Shown here: positions 36,960-48,599 of the stretch, piece after piece
Layout: each line of letters opens with the position of its first letter
How positions within the stretch are numbered: the stretch's first letter is position 1
Assembly: GCA_947650285.1 (NCBI GenBank)
Contig: CANTFL010001154.1
Location: 40,724 to 104,723 of the forward strand
Source: Hyaloperonospora brassicae
Lineage: Eukaryota; Oomycota; Peronosporomycetes; Peronosporales; Peronosporaceae
Direction of reading: 5' to 3'
Length of the DNA stretch: 64,000 nt
Position numbers and translations under genes: made by a program
The notes under the pieces: generated by a model
Seen by the model: the letters and a program-made list of their open reading frames with translations, nothing else
Told to the model about the DNA's origin: nothing
Databases searched by the model: none

Positions 36960-38160
36960 TAACATGTGTTCGAATAATCAAATCTTACACACCCATGATG
37001 GATCGTAATCAATTTGTTGCGTGTTTGATCGGGCATCCACGATCAGATCCCTGTCACTTCCTTAATATAGCATGCTTGATGATCTTGATGATTTAATCTT
37101 CCAGCATGATACCCATTCATTCATAGCTCATTGTTCGTTATCGATTACTCCTTCTCGATGTAATACATCGCTTTAGGAGGACAGAAATTCTGTTCTTGTA
37201 GCTTGTTGATCGAAGGCCTTGATCGCGGATCGGGATCGGCCAATCATCGATATTTGACTATACTCCTTCACACTGTATGGTACATTAATCCCCATAATTC
37301 TGAAAACCATTTCCTTCACTCCGTCAACTGACCCCATTCATCGTGCCAACGGGCCCATCTCCGAGCGCGGTCTACCAGATCAAAATGGTTCCCTACTTAA
37401 TGAGGCTCACACGATCCAAACTATCCATCATGAAATCTCCGCACTTCTCCACAGTTTGACCCCATGGACTTCATCTCTAGCTCGACTCCGATTAATACCT
37501 CCTTTTTACGGCATAATATGAACCATTCATGTTTTGTTTTCGTGGGTTCGGTCTTACATATCTACTTCTACCTTCCAACGCAGATGGTCAGATATAAAAT
37601 TGCAAACCCGATGTTTGAGAAGATACTTAAAGGATGTGTTCACTCGTTTGCGAGCTAAATTAGATGCTTAGCGGTGAATAATTTCATGTTTGAGGTAGTG
37701 CATACGTAGAGCAGACATATACCGTCTCTCGTAATAATTTGAATTCGACATACACGCATCATCACCTCGTGACAGTGTATATCTGGTGTAAAGGGGGTGA
37801 TCACGCCAACCTAAATATGGAATTAACTCTTTATATCACGCGCTGAAGTCCATTCCTGCCTATGTTACCAACATCCAAGGCGTCGAATATGCAAAATGCT
37901 ACGCTACTTCAAAAGATGATAAAGACGTTTGTTAAATAATTAGTGTCGATAACTGTACCAGCTAGGGAGTAAATATGCTCGCTGTTTACCACGCAGAAAA
38001 TCTAGATGAGAAGGTGGAATGATACAAAATAGGCGAGCAAGGAGTTATATTTTTTTGACACGAGAGGCAATAATTCGTTTTTGCGCGAGAATACAATCGT
38101 TTTAAATTATGGGTTATGATCATGTTTAATACGCTAAACGCACCAAGTTCCAGACAAAGT
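36960..38160. other. Stretch between minisatellite and copia B
   Basis: AT-rich, with short frames only. The gag, protease and integrase of copia B would be expected here but I cannot read them, so they are deleted or decayed. Confidence 0.4.
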
Positions 38161-40312
38161 GGTTCAATTGTATGTTTCTTGGCTATGAAAAATACAAATA
38201 CAAATCTCGTCAATTATGCGGGGCTACTTTTAACCAGATAGTCAAGATCAGTGAAGCTCGACGACGGCGAGTGAAATGGAATCTGCAACCAGTCGATGAC
38301 GGGAAGACGGAAATCATCAACTTTATCAAGAATATCGACGAAAAGAATTGGAATTGATTAGGGAGGAAACCACTCCTGGATGATGAACAGATGGAATTAA
38401 AAGAAGACCCATTTATAGACGTTAAGATGCATAAATACTAACATGAGTCTGCAATGTCAGGAATGAAATTGACGACATTTGATCGGGTACATGATTCATC
38501 AGCAAACGACTCTATGGTAATCCGGGCGAAAACGGAAGTCCTTGACGTACAAGTGAACCAGCTCTGCTTGTTAATGTATCGTTTGGGGCTGTAGAGCACA
38601 TAATGAACAGCGACGACGGACCTAACAATGACGTTCATTTCTATCCTCCAACAGCCAAGAGACCTCTTGTTTATGATGATAGCCTACTTGAAGAGGTTGT
38701 TCTAGCCTATGAGGCACGAATTGGTGATGCAGATGATCCATCGACAATATTTAATTATGCCATGGAAAGCTACGACGCCAGGGAACGGGCGAAGGCTACG
38801 AGCGCTGAAAACATTTTTTACTCGAAAATGGTATATGGAAGCTGGTCCCGAAGGTGGAGAATTAAAGACCAATTTGTGTAGATGATTATTTACGCTAAAA
38901 TCACAGCGAGTACGGAAATATGGTTCGGCAAAAGTCCCGCCTTGGTACAAAAGGATTTAAGTAGAAATTCGGGGTCGACTGTTGGCGATATACTCTCTCG
39001 CGGCGAGCATGAACTCGATCAGAATTATGGTGGATGTAGTGGTGGTAAAGGGATAGGTGACCGAACAGATAACTGCAGTCACGTTGTATCCAAACGGAAA
39101 TATAAATAAATCAGTGCTCATGGAGGTAATTACTGATATAGCTGATGCAGAGAAAATGATGTAATAGATGAATAAGTCAATCTACAAAGTCGAGCAAGCT
39201 GCAAGTGAATGGGACAACACGATTTATGCGGTATTTGTAACTATTACAATTCAAAGCAGTAAAGCAGATAAGTGTGTCCACGTTAAGGGAAAATGGCAGG
39301 TTTGTCGATGTGTGTCTCTATGTTGAAAATTTCATCATTGCGCCATACCCAGCAAATATATGCAGAAGGTCAAGATAGCACTTGAACAAAATTTTCAATG
39401 AATGCGCTGGGTAAGGTTAAGTTTAGTATCGTCAACGGAATAGATCATGATTGCAACTTCAGTACACTGATGATTTAAAATTGTAACTATAACGATGGCA
39501 CGATCTATCGTTTTAATCAAGAGGACGTCAAAACAGTGGTAAATACATGTGAATTGGTATTGAATATATCGAAGATGCAATTGTAGACATAGACCCTGAA
39601 CGAGAAATTTTTTTGCACGTGTGCTGATCTTTTAATGGTTGTGTACGATACATCTTAACATGTATGCGCCCGATGTGGTGTATGTCATCTCGTAGTTGTC
39701 ACGTTTCTTAAAGAATCCAAGATAGCAATATTGGAAGGCTTCCATTCGTGTTATGTGGTATCTCAAAACAACCGAAAACTGTGACATTATCTACGACGGC
39801 AGCGGGTTCGATATACAAGCTAAATAAATCTTGGACGCGGATAGAGGAAGCAACATCGAAGATCGAAACCCGTATTCAGAATAAATGGTGATGATCGGTG
39901 ACGCCCTTGTCGTGTTCAAGTACACATATCAACGCACGATAGCTCTGTAATTGGTAAAGGCGACGTTCATGGCTTTATGCCTGTGTACTCGAAGCAGAGA
40001 TGTGGGTACGCTCAATGATGAAAGTCCTCGGTCACGTGTAAGTGAGAGAGACATGATTCCGGAAAGATAATCAAGATTTAAACGGATTTGCAAGCAACGA
40101 AAGATAATATGCCAGGACCAAGCACGTCGAGATTCTTTACCACTCCATCCGAGAAAATAAGGTCTGCGAAATCATCACATGTAAGTACTTGAAGAAGGGG
40201 AACCAACTATCAAATATGCTTACCAAGTCTCTAGGACTAAGCAGCGCAAGTACCTGCTTCAGCCAAGCATATTTAGATTTAAGATCATCCAGTAATTTGA
40301 GTTGAGTGGGAG
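38160..40312 (+). mobile_element. Copia B: decayed Ty1/copia RT-RNase H half
   Basis: The plus strand starts with the integrase end (CMFLGYEKYKYKSRQL, 38.17 kb), then the RT lead-in (DPSTIFNYAMESYDARERAK, 38.73-38.79 kb), RT palm pieces (LVQKDLSRNSG at 38.94 kb, in place of the RLVAKGF block; SIYKVEQAASEWDNTIYAVF at 39.18 kb; ADKCVHVKGKWQ; QKVKIALEQNFQ), and RNase H (LSRFLKNPR, KASIRVMWYLKTTENCDIIY near 39.75 kb; LDADRGSNIEDRNPYSE near 39.83 kb; YQRTIAL). It ends with KHVEILYHSIRENKVCEIIT and YLKKGNQLSNMLTKSLGL at 40.12-40.24 kb, the standard copia C-terminus. The YVDD catalytic block is not legible. Many stops: dead. Confidence 0.85.
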
Positions 40313-40545
40313 TGTTAAAATAAAATCGGCGATTACTAATATGCTCTGTATTAGCAATGAGCGATGTAGCGATAACTAATATGCTCCAAACCACTAGTAT
40401 TGCGCAATGTGACGGTTAATAACATGTAGGTAGAATAATATAGGAGGGTTGGACGAGTAACTGGAGGTTGCGAGCTAAGAGCCAAAATACACCAATTTGC
40501 AAAAAAAATCTCTCTCAAACAGCAACCTCAGCATGTTCTCTATTT
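40313..40545 (+). repeat. Probable 3' LTR of copia B
   Basis: Directly after the copia RNase H end comes a purine-rich run (gagtgggag, 40.303-40.312 kb), as expected for a polypurine tract, then tgttaaaata. Copia LTRs begin with TG, so the LTR start is placed at 40313. The first 130 bases contain near-inverted short motifs (gattactaatatgctc twice, with gagcgatgtagcgat). The 3' end is a guess, and no 5' LTR copy was found to confirm it. Confidence 0.45.
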
Positions 40546-42200
40546 TATGTTTCTGGAAAAAAACAATGACTAAAATGTATGAGCTAATAGTAAGCTTTGA
40601 TCAATCTTTTGCACTTGACAGATGTGCGAATTCAATTTTAGCTGCTGCACATAGTCCCCATAGGCCAGGGTAGTAGGAGATTAATATAAGCAAGATTAAT
40701 TAATATTAGAAGAGCGCCATCGAGTAGCATTGAATTGACGTAGAACCAAAAGACAGTAAATGAATTGATTATAGATCGTTCGTAAGCGAGTTATTCGTCT
40801 ACAGGAGTCATAGACAGTGCGCCGAAAGGACTTTGCTATGGGTAACATAGCAAAATTGAGCCATAAGGTTACAAAAGTTACTTTCATTAGCCCAACTTTG
40901 AACCATATATGTGAAAGCTGCCTCAAGGACAAGTCTCGAAAAGGCACCTGAATCATAGACAGGTTAAAAAAAGTGAAATTCTAAGTGGTTAACCTCGATT
41001 TATGCTCCCACAAAAAGGTTTTAATATTTTATTTGGATAAAACGCACATCATTCAGTCGTCGGAGATTAAATGTCAGCTTTTAAGGAACGTTGGACGTTG
41101 AAAGCATGCGAGATATTCGTAAGAAGTCGTGTATTGACCGGCTTTAATGATTCATAGTACGAATGCTGCTTTCAGATCCATCGATACGCGACAGCAAAAT
41201 TCGTAATAAAAAGTCGTATTGACGCGAAGAAACTCATCATGATTTAAATTTTAGTCTCTTGGAATGGTAATGGTACTTTGAGCGTCGATTGTTATAGACC
41301 AATTATCGAGTGTGTTTGTCGGCTGGATGTAAAAATGATTTGCTTGGTAATTGTTATAAATGAGTATATAGGTTTTATAAACTCTTATACCTTCCAATAT
41401 GATAATCAGATATTCTACAAGCCAAGAATACTCATAATGAACCAGCACAAGCAATGATCTTACACACCCTCTAGCTAGACTCGAGACAGTAAAATATAGA
41501 TCATTTTTGGGCTCAAACTCAGTAACTGAAACATAATGTTGTGATCGAGTTTACCTACTTCCCAAATATCATGGTTTATCATGTCTTCAGTGACATGTAA
41601 GCTGCTCTGAATTGCCTAGATAAAATCGTCACAAAAACGAAAATGTTGAATAAGGTGGAAGATATAACAAATTTTAATTAAACCTAAAAGTTAGATTCGG
41701 TGAAAGCCATAACAATATATCAAGTGGTCGCTGCAATACAAAACGCCAATTTACTCGTTTAAAGCACATGTGCTGTATGTGGTGTATACGATGGGTTCCC
41801 GCCGTGAAACAAATCATCAAAATATGAATATAGTGGATTAGTCGGTGACTTCACAAAACTTTGGTTAAAATAAGGAGCTTTGAATTCTGCAAATTTGTTC
41901 AATCCGTCATCAGGTCGAAGGTCAACTTAAATCTATAGTCTTAAAGAGAGACGATTATATGAGTGTGCAACTTAAAATGAGAATCTCAAATCCAACAGCA
42001 AGATGGACACGAGAGACAACTATCGCGGCCTCCAAATAGCAGAAATTGTTTAAACTACAGACAAGAACTATGTCAAAGAAACACTTTATATATTATATTG
42101 TCTCTACAACGATACAGAAATGGCAACTTTCTCACACGGCAACATATATATTAAAGTCTTCGGATAAGCTGTAATCAAACAACATATTGTCGCCAACATA
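40546..42200. other. AT-rich gene-free stretch
   Basis: Short frames only; no domain, RNA gene or repeat that I can support. Confidence 0.4.
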
Positions 42201-43690
42201 ATTATTATGGAATGTCGTCGTAAAAAGCAAGTTGGATCGGAACTGGACATAAAACAATTGAGTGATGATGAGCGTCTGTCAAAGGCGTACAATCAATATC
42301 TATGCACAGGATGTCTGTGCGCGTCGCAAATGCGTACAGGAGCTGAACTTCGATGTCATTTGTATGCCAATGTAAGGTTTGTCACTCGAGCTAGCAATTT
42401 GGAATCTATTTAGCATGTTTGATCTATGACCTAAATTTCAATATTCAAAATTATTAGATACTTTCTTATCTACTGATTACGACTCTTTTCTAGCTACTGT
42501 CGCATTTTTAGGCGGTCCTTTCTATGATGCATGTTTTTTAAGTGGTCGATTGTGAAGATTGTGTCGATACCGATAACAAATCAAACAAAATTTAAAGTAG
42601 CTTTGTATACTGTTCGAGAGAGATGAGATACTTGATCTACGACGCAGTGGTAAACAGTCAAGTTTTCCGCATAAGGGTTGAAGACTTCGAATTACAGGCG
42701 TGTAAATTGGATCGCACGATTCCACTGCAGGCAGTGTATAAGGATGCACCATAAAATTGATCCCATGAGGATTAGCTGATTGACCGGGTCGGTTGAAATT
42801 AATTTTTTATTAAAAATACCAGATAAGAGATCGGCTTCGAGGCCGGGTTCAAAATCGATTTCGGAATTTGAATTCAAAACGTCGTAATTATTGAACTTGA
42901 AATCAGGCCCCCTCCCAGCGTGAAATTATTTGTAGAACATGTATATCTTCCAATCAACGGCTTCGATAAAATATTGCGAAAACATGTTTCAGCTGCTTCA
43001 GCGACAGCATTAATCCTGAAAAACGGAATTACAAATAAGATATAAGGTCTACAAATACAACAATATGAATGCTCGATTTGATTGCAAAAAAAGCTATGTA
43101 GTCGGATAACAATGTGAATAAACTAAATAATGCAGGAGGAATAGGTTCGAGCGAAACTACTACATATATTTTAAACATATTCATGTGGATGTTATTACGT
43201 GCCCAATGTCGAAAATTTATACGTAGAAGAAGTCAGGTATGCTGTATCATATATCACAAGTGTAATTACAAATAAAATGATATGCAAATTTCCACACGAG
43301 CCTATATTTACAATTATCGACTAATATTGAATGAGACGTGTTGAAAAATTTATCGCATGGTCTTCCTCTAATCACGAAACTTATTTTAAATAGCACAGTC
43401 AGCACGAATTCATAGATGAGGTTGAAGGGGCTGTAAATATTCTTCGAAGACGTAGAATAGTATATACTTTGTTGATTGGCAATGGACCTCCTCTCGTAGC
43501 GAGTCGAATGCGGGATAAAGCATCGGGACCGAAATTATATCTCTGACATGTACTTAGCGGTAATTGATTATCGGACAGTGGAAATATCCAACGCTTTACC
43601 CGTAGGCTTGTTTATGTCGATTAAACAAGGTTTGCGGTCAGTACGCATCATTACAAGAAATCCGACGAGCATTGGTACGTATCATCGCAG
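42200..43690 (-). other. Expected place of gypsy C integrase, unreadable
   Basis: Gypsy C RT and RNase H run leftwards into this stretch, so its linker and integrase should lie here. Minus-strand frames exist at 42.5-42.9 kb but show no zinc motif or DDE core. I see no other gene. Confidence 0.3.
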
Positions 43691-44960
43691 AAGTGTCACG
43701 ATTAAAAAAGCTCCAATTCGACGGTGGTGCGATTCATCTGATGCTTGTAATGACTGCTTTGCGAATAACACGTTGAACAATTTCTTCCTGCATAATAATT
43801 TCGCTCAATGAGGTTCCACTAGCATCAGGAGTATACATCAAACGGCTTCTTTAATTTGACGAGCGCTAGCATTACCGCTTCCGCGAAAACATGCTTGATG
43901 TATTGAAATCTTTCGTATGACATAGGATCCATATCAAGGGTACTTTGACGCTTGCAAATCGGTATTGAGGCTTACATAGGCTTGGATAGTGCGAAAGAAT
44001 GCCCTGATAGTAGTTGATCATGACTAAGAAGCGGTAAATATCCCTTTAGTTACGTGGCAATTTTACTTTCTGTACTACCTCTTTCTATTTATCTTTGGTC
44101 TTCATTCCATATGCTGTGAGCGTAAATTTGAAATAAACGACCTCATGTGCGTGAAATGTGGTTTTGTGTGCTCAGCAAAATATCATACGCATGCAGTCGA
44201 TGGATATTAGTGCTAAAGTAAGCGAGATGATCATGGTTTGCGGTGGAAAACACAAGAAAATTATTCAGGTATACTAATTCAAACAATGGGTTGTCGAAAA
44301 TGAGATTCATACAGTCTGGGGCCGTAAATGTACCCATTGGTAGTTTTTTGTACAAGAGTATTTATAGGTAAACAAATTCTGTAAGCTCGCAATCTTTCCG
44401 CTCGATGAACAGAGTGCGCAAAAATCGCGAGCTTACAGATTTTGAGTATCATCGATGATCGTCAAAGGTCAATCTACACCGTGCGATTGAGAAACTCAAT
44501 ACGATCTGTCGGGTGAGTGGATTGCAATGGTTTCCTTCATATTCGATCGATTGGTCCATGATATTATTTAAAATACTTGGCAATTTATCAGGATTGGCGA
44601 CCAATTAGCGCAAATGATGGTATCTTTGCTGCGTACATTTTCTTGAGCATGTTTGCACGAAAAAGCCGTTTAAATGTCTGCTTTGCTTAGTAATTTTTGG
44701 ATATACCCCTTCATAGGCTTTTGTATGAACTGCTTTCAAGTCCGATATTGATAGGCAAAGCGTATGGGCTTTAAAAGTCCGATGTAACAATCTACTATGA
44801 GAGACCGAAAATGCTTGATCTTGTTTCTTCTCGTTGGACAAGATATGATTAATCGGAGCGCTTTGCGAGGAAATGCTGTTGTAGTCGCCTTATATGATCT
44901 TCCCCAGAGGAGACAGACAAATTTTAGGTGAAGAAATCTAAGGCAGATCAACACGATAAT
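43690..44960 (-). mobile_element. Gypsy C: decayed Ty3/gypsy RT-RNase H, minus strand
   Basis: Minus strand reads YKKLPMGTFTAPD (44.35-44.31 kb), then LVYLNNFLVFSTANHDHLAY, the catalytic block where gypsy RT has Y-x-D-D (the DD is NN here), then HRLHAYDILLSTQNHISRT. RNase H follows: FAEAVMLALVKLKKPFDVYS (43.89-43.83 kb), DASGTSLSEIIMQE (near 43.82 kb; catalytic Asp kept), and MNRTTVELELL (near 43.74 kb; Glu kept) in a third frame, then VPMLVGFLVMMRTDRK. Frame changes link these pieces. Upstream RT text at 44.4-44.95 kb is interrupted by an inverted repeat. Sequence differs from gypsy A and B. Confidence 0.8.
44378..44439. repeat. Perfect 13-bp inverted repeat inside gypsy C
   Basis: tctgtaagctcgc at 44378-44390 pairs with gcgagcttacaga at 44427-44439 across a 36-base loop. 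It sits directly upstream of the RT block YKKLPMGT on the coding strand, where gypsy RT should read through, so it may be a small insertion or a chance fold in decayed sequence. Confidence 0.6.
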
Positions 44961-45480
44961 AGCTCCGCCGGTGAATTTTCAGATTCAAAGACACGATAAA
45001 GAACAGTGAAGAGCTCGAATTAAAGGTGGGTAACATAGTCGCAATAATCAGCAGCTATCTTGCAAATGAAGCTCAAGTGATCGCCTAAGATACATTACGC
45101 ACCGGAAAGATCTACCCGAATGTGTCTAAAGCGACGTACTTCAGGGCAAGGCGTCACAAACAGTGAATTTGATGGACGACTTGTGAACCATGCTAGAGAG
45201 AACTTTAACATGGTTCCGGGTGATGTACCCTTAAGTCACAGGAAGGGGATGCCTGCTGTCTACAATCCTGATGTAAATGTGCCCAACAGAATGTATGTTA
45301 ATCCTGCCCCGTAGGTTGCAGGCATGGCGGACGCATAGCATCAAAAGTTCGCGCTACAACCCTTTGACGACAAAATGTTTTATAATGGTCTCGGTAGTGG
45401 GTTCCTCGAGTTAATTTTTTTGCCAAGTCAAGTTCGCGGAGCGTGCGTGTGGGTTCGCGTGGCCGGCGGACATTAAAGTT
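44961..45480. other. Stretch between gypsy C and copia D
   Basis: A 64-codon plus-strand frame at 45120-45314 has no domain I recognise; it could be the outermost gag of copia D. Otherwise empty. Confidence 0.35.
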
Positions 45481-45489
45481 GATGTCCTA

Positions 45490-46230
45490 GGTCGACATGT
45501 TGCGTGTAAGGTACACCTACGCATACCCGTCGACGGGTCAAGACTTGGTGATCTTAAAGCCAAAACTTGTTTCATGGTATGCTACGATTGCTTCAGACTT
45601 TCTACACCAAGATTTTGCATGCCCCGAGCATGAATTTGTTTACGATGCTAGAGGCACGCCACAGAAGTTAAACAAATCACTCCTTGTACATAAAAGCGGT
45701 GAGTGATGCGTGTGATGGTTTGGACAGCTTAATGCTTGACAACATTGTCCACTATGCAGACCCGCATATGCGTACCACCATATTATCCATGTTGCACATC
45801 TATCGCATCGAGCCTTACACCAGTTTGAAGAGCTAGCGCAGTTCACACAGTCGACGGAGGTCGACACCCACGCGAAGGATGTAGGCCGCAATGTAATAAA
45901 CGCTGTTGAGAGAAGGAAAGAGCCGCAGGACTAGGTCAAGGCTAAGATGAAGGCTAACATATCGTATAGTGACGATCCGTTCTTGCGATGAGTTTGGCGA
46001 AGTCGGACACACTAGGTTAAGATGCCCTCAAATGGAGAAGAGAGCTTCAAGGTCTACTTAACATTCGCGATTAGTAATGGTAATGGCCTTTAAGACACCC
46101 TTGGACTCTTGACAGTCGTTTTAGCATACACTTGGTCAACGACTTGAGTCTGCTGGTCAACCCGAGGACTGTCAAATCGAATGTTTGGCTGCGGCCACTG
46201 ATGGAGAAATTCTACGTGTGACCAAGCAAG
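45490..46230 (+). pseudogene. Copia D gag and protease fragments
   Basis: The open piece 45497-45706 reads VSWYATIASDFLHQDFACPE and is taken as gag from its position. A knuckle reads SCDEFGEVGHTRLRCP at 45.98-46.03 kb: C-x2-C-x4-H-x4-C with the second Cys replaced by Phe. The protease loop follows at about 46.11 kb as Leu-Asp-Ser-stop, where active copia elements have Asp-Ser-Gly; the Gly codon has become TGA. Then TDGEILRVTKQGSVDIEVVA and GVHYAANFERNII (46.20-46.32 kb), the second half of the protease. Inactive by the stop alone. Confidence 0.7.
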
Positions 46231-46350
46231 GAAGTGTCGACATTGAAGTTGTAGCGCTCGGAGGCGTGAACACTATACGACCCCTCGGTGTTCATTACGC
46301 CGCAAACTTCGAGCGTAATATTATTCGTATGGTAAGCTTGAGGCTATAGG

Positions 46351-47050
46351 ATGTGTATTAGGATACCGAAGAGAGGTAGGCGTGTGTTGATTTGCGTTGT
46401 CGGAGATACACCGATTATGATTGCTACATCTAACAACAATGTGTTGGTTGTCGCAGAGAAGGGGCCCATTAACAAAGGAATGATGGCTGTGCTCAACTCC
46501 CTTGGCACTGACTTGGATGTTCAGATTGGTACATTTCAGCACCATCATCGCCGATTGGGCTATCTATGTTCCGAAACCATCATCAAACTGGCTAAAGACT
46601 CGGCGTCGGCCATCCTACTAACTGACATGACACTCATGAATTTTCTCAAGTGTGCTCAAAGAAAAAAGCCGAGAGAGCGCAGTTGAAGAAAGACACAGGC
46701 AACCACTTGCCCATTGATGTAATTATTGGGGTGACCTGTATCGACCTCAAAGGCTCGATGACCTCACGAGATTGCTTAGGCAATCGCCACCTGATCAACG
46801 TTGTTGCCCATTTGTTAAACTATTGTTGTGTATTTTTGGCAAAGCCCAATGATGTTGCTGCGCTTAAATTCAAGAACTGCCTCGTGCGTTTTGAATGTGG
46901 GTTCAATTGAAGGATCCAATTGATTGGACTGGGTGGTGAATATAAGACATTGGATATGTTTTGCAAGGTGACCTCGTTATCGCGTCAAGTACGCAAAGCA
47001 ACGAATCAATCCAGAAATGGTAAGGTTGAACGGATACATCGTTTATTTAC
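46351..47050 (+). pseudogene. Copia D pre-integrase and integrase fragments
   Basis: Pre-integrase: FQHHHRRLGYLCSETIIKLA (46.53-46.59 kb), then LKCAQRKK, where copia has C..C. Integrase core in the next frame, 46650-46910: IDVIIGVTCIDLKGSMTSRD (first catalytic Asp in CIDLKG), GNRHLINVVAHLLNYCCVFL and AALKFKNCLVRFECGF. After a stop: IGLGGEYKTLDMFCKVTS near 46.93-46.97 kb, where the family has TDGGGEY, so the second catalytic Asp is lost, then ATNQSRNGKVERIHR (catalytic Glu kept in VERIHR, near 47.03 kb). Confidence 0.85.
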
Positions 47051-47160
47051 AATATGAAACGAAGTGCGGTGTTCGACTCAATACCTACCATTGTCTTTCT
47101 GAGGTATTGCTGCTAAGTATGAGAGTTCGTCCTTGACCTTAACAGAACCGTCGAACCCTG

Positions 47161-48450
47161 GTGTTGTATCGCAGCTTTTTTTTATCAATGCCGGTGCTCA
47201 TGCCAAACGACATTGTGGTGTTTGGTTCTGAATGGACGATGTGTGTCAACGCGAGGAAAATGTTTTGGCGTCGGGGGAAGGCGGCCAAAAGTATGCGGAA
47301 AGGAATCGTGACGAAGGGGGACAAAGTGTACATTCGAAGAACAAGGTAGTTGTGGTCACTCAACATGCCTGAAAAACTCAAAAAATGTCGGTTGAACAGA
47401 ACGGACAGCCTAAGTCTTACTTAAAGAATGCCAATCGTCATGAGGAGACGATATGTGGTCAACACAAAAGCGCTTGATAACACTCGGGTGGCAAAAAAAC
47501 GGAGTCTAGAGAGCTCTCAAGAGTCGGAAGTCCAGATGGAGTATGGCGCAATACAGAACAAGGTCATCCATCAAGCAACAGCCTAGGGGTCGTCTGACTC
47601 GGTCCGACTGATCATCAATGTGTTGTGAATATGGTCATCGTGGAATATCCCAAATATTCCGATGAATTTATGCGAGGTTACCACCGAGAGCAGTGAGTGC
47701 CTGCTACAACTGGAGGGGTAGATGCCTTGAGGTCAAATGACGTTTAGGACACCGAGGTATCACCTAAGCGCTCGCATTTCTCTCAACAAGTGGGCTTACA
47801 AGACCAAGACCGACGACAATGGAGGCATTATACGGTACAATGTAATCGCATGTTTATTCACGGAACATTAACAAGTGTTCAGTGTGAAAAATACGCTCAC
47901 GTTCGTTGCGGTCATGGATTGGGGCACGGCAGAACTGATTTTGGCGCTCTCCAGGTGGCAAGACGTCCGGCTCGACACGTCGATGAACCCCCAAATGCGT
48001 ACTTAGAACGCAGGAAAAGAGGCGCCACAAGACATCTACATGAATGGGCCCATATGGATGGTTCTAAATGACAAGGAGACTAAAAATCGTACTGCGGACG
48101 TTAAGTGACTTGGCGCTACTAGTGAAGAAGACGATCGATTTCCGAAAGCAAGCCGGGGGACTTTGGAGCAAATAATGTGATCCCGAGCTACGTTAAGGAG
48201 GATTCTCATCAGTTTATTACGGATATGTACCTATCCTACAAGTACAACGGCAAGACGTGCACGGTCTTTGGTGTTTATAGCGATGACATGTTGGTCACAG
48301 ATACCGACCAGAACGCAGTGGACAATTTAATTCGTGTAGACGAAGCTACTCTCGATTAAGACCTTTGTGAACGTAAACAAATTCTTAGGGCTTCGCATTG
48401 AGCTGGACGGCTCCAAAAGATATGGTTGAAGTCAGAAGGTCATGAATGAC
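47161..48450 (+). pseudogene. Copia D integrase tail and reverse transcriptase fragments
   Basis: 47161-47349 ends with AAKSMRKGIVTKGDKVYIRR, the region before RT. RT starts with KWAYKTKTDDNGGIIRYNVI (47.79-47.85 kb), then FAVMD-like text (TLTFVAVMDWGTAELILALS, 47.90-47.96 kb; first catalytic Asp in VMD is kept) and further pieces. 48177-48359 reads KTCTVFGVYSDDMLVTDTDQ, the catalytic block: Tyr-Ser-Asp-Asp in place of the usual Tyr-Val-Asp-Asp. It continues with NKFLGLRIELDGSK. The catalytic Asp residues survive, but stops and frame changes separate the parts. Confidence 0.85.
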
Positions 48451-48599
48451 CACTTGCTAATGGAGTTCAATCTGGAAACCGCGAACAGCGTGCGAAAAAC
48501 GATCGGGGACGAGTGAAAACATGGTCGACGAAGGTGACATAAACTGTCTTTCTGTACTACCCCTGCGCTGGTATCAATTTACGTACCTCTCGATTTCAG

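Noticed and set aside
36762..37008. Frames over the 16-bp minisatellite on both strands
   Set aside because: Open only because the repeat unit lacks stop codons.
42830..42860. tRNA-like gggttcaaaatc
   Set aside because: No A box or acceptor stem; AT-rich context.
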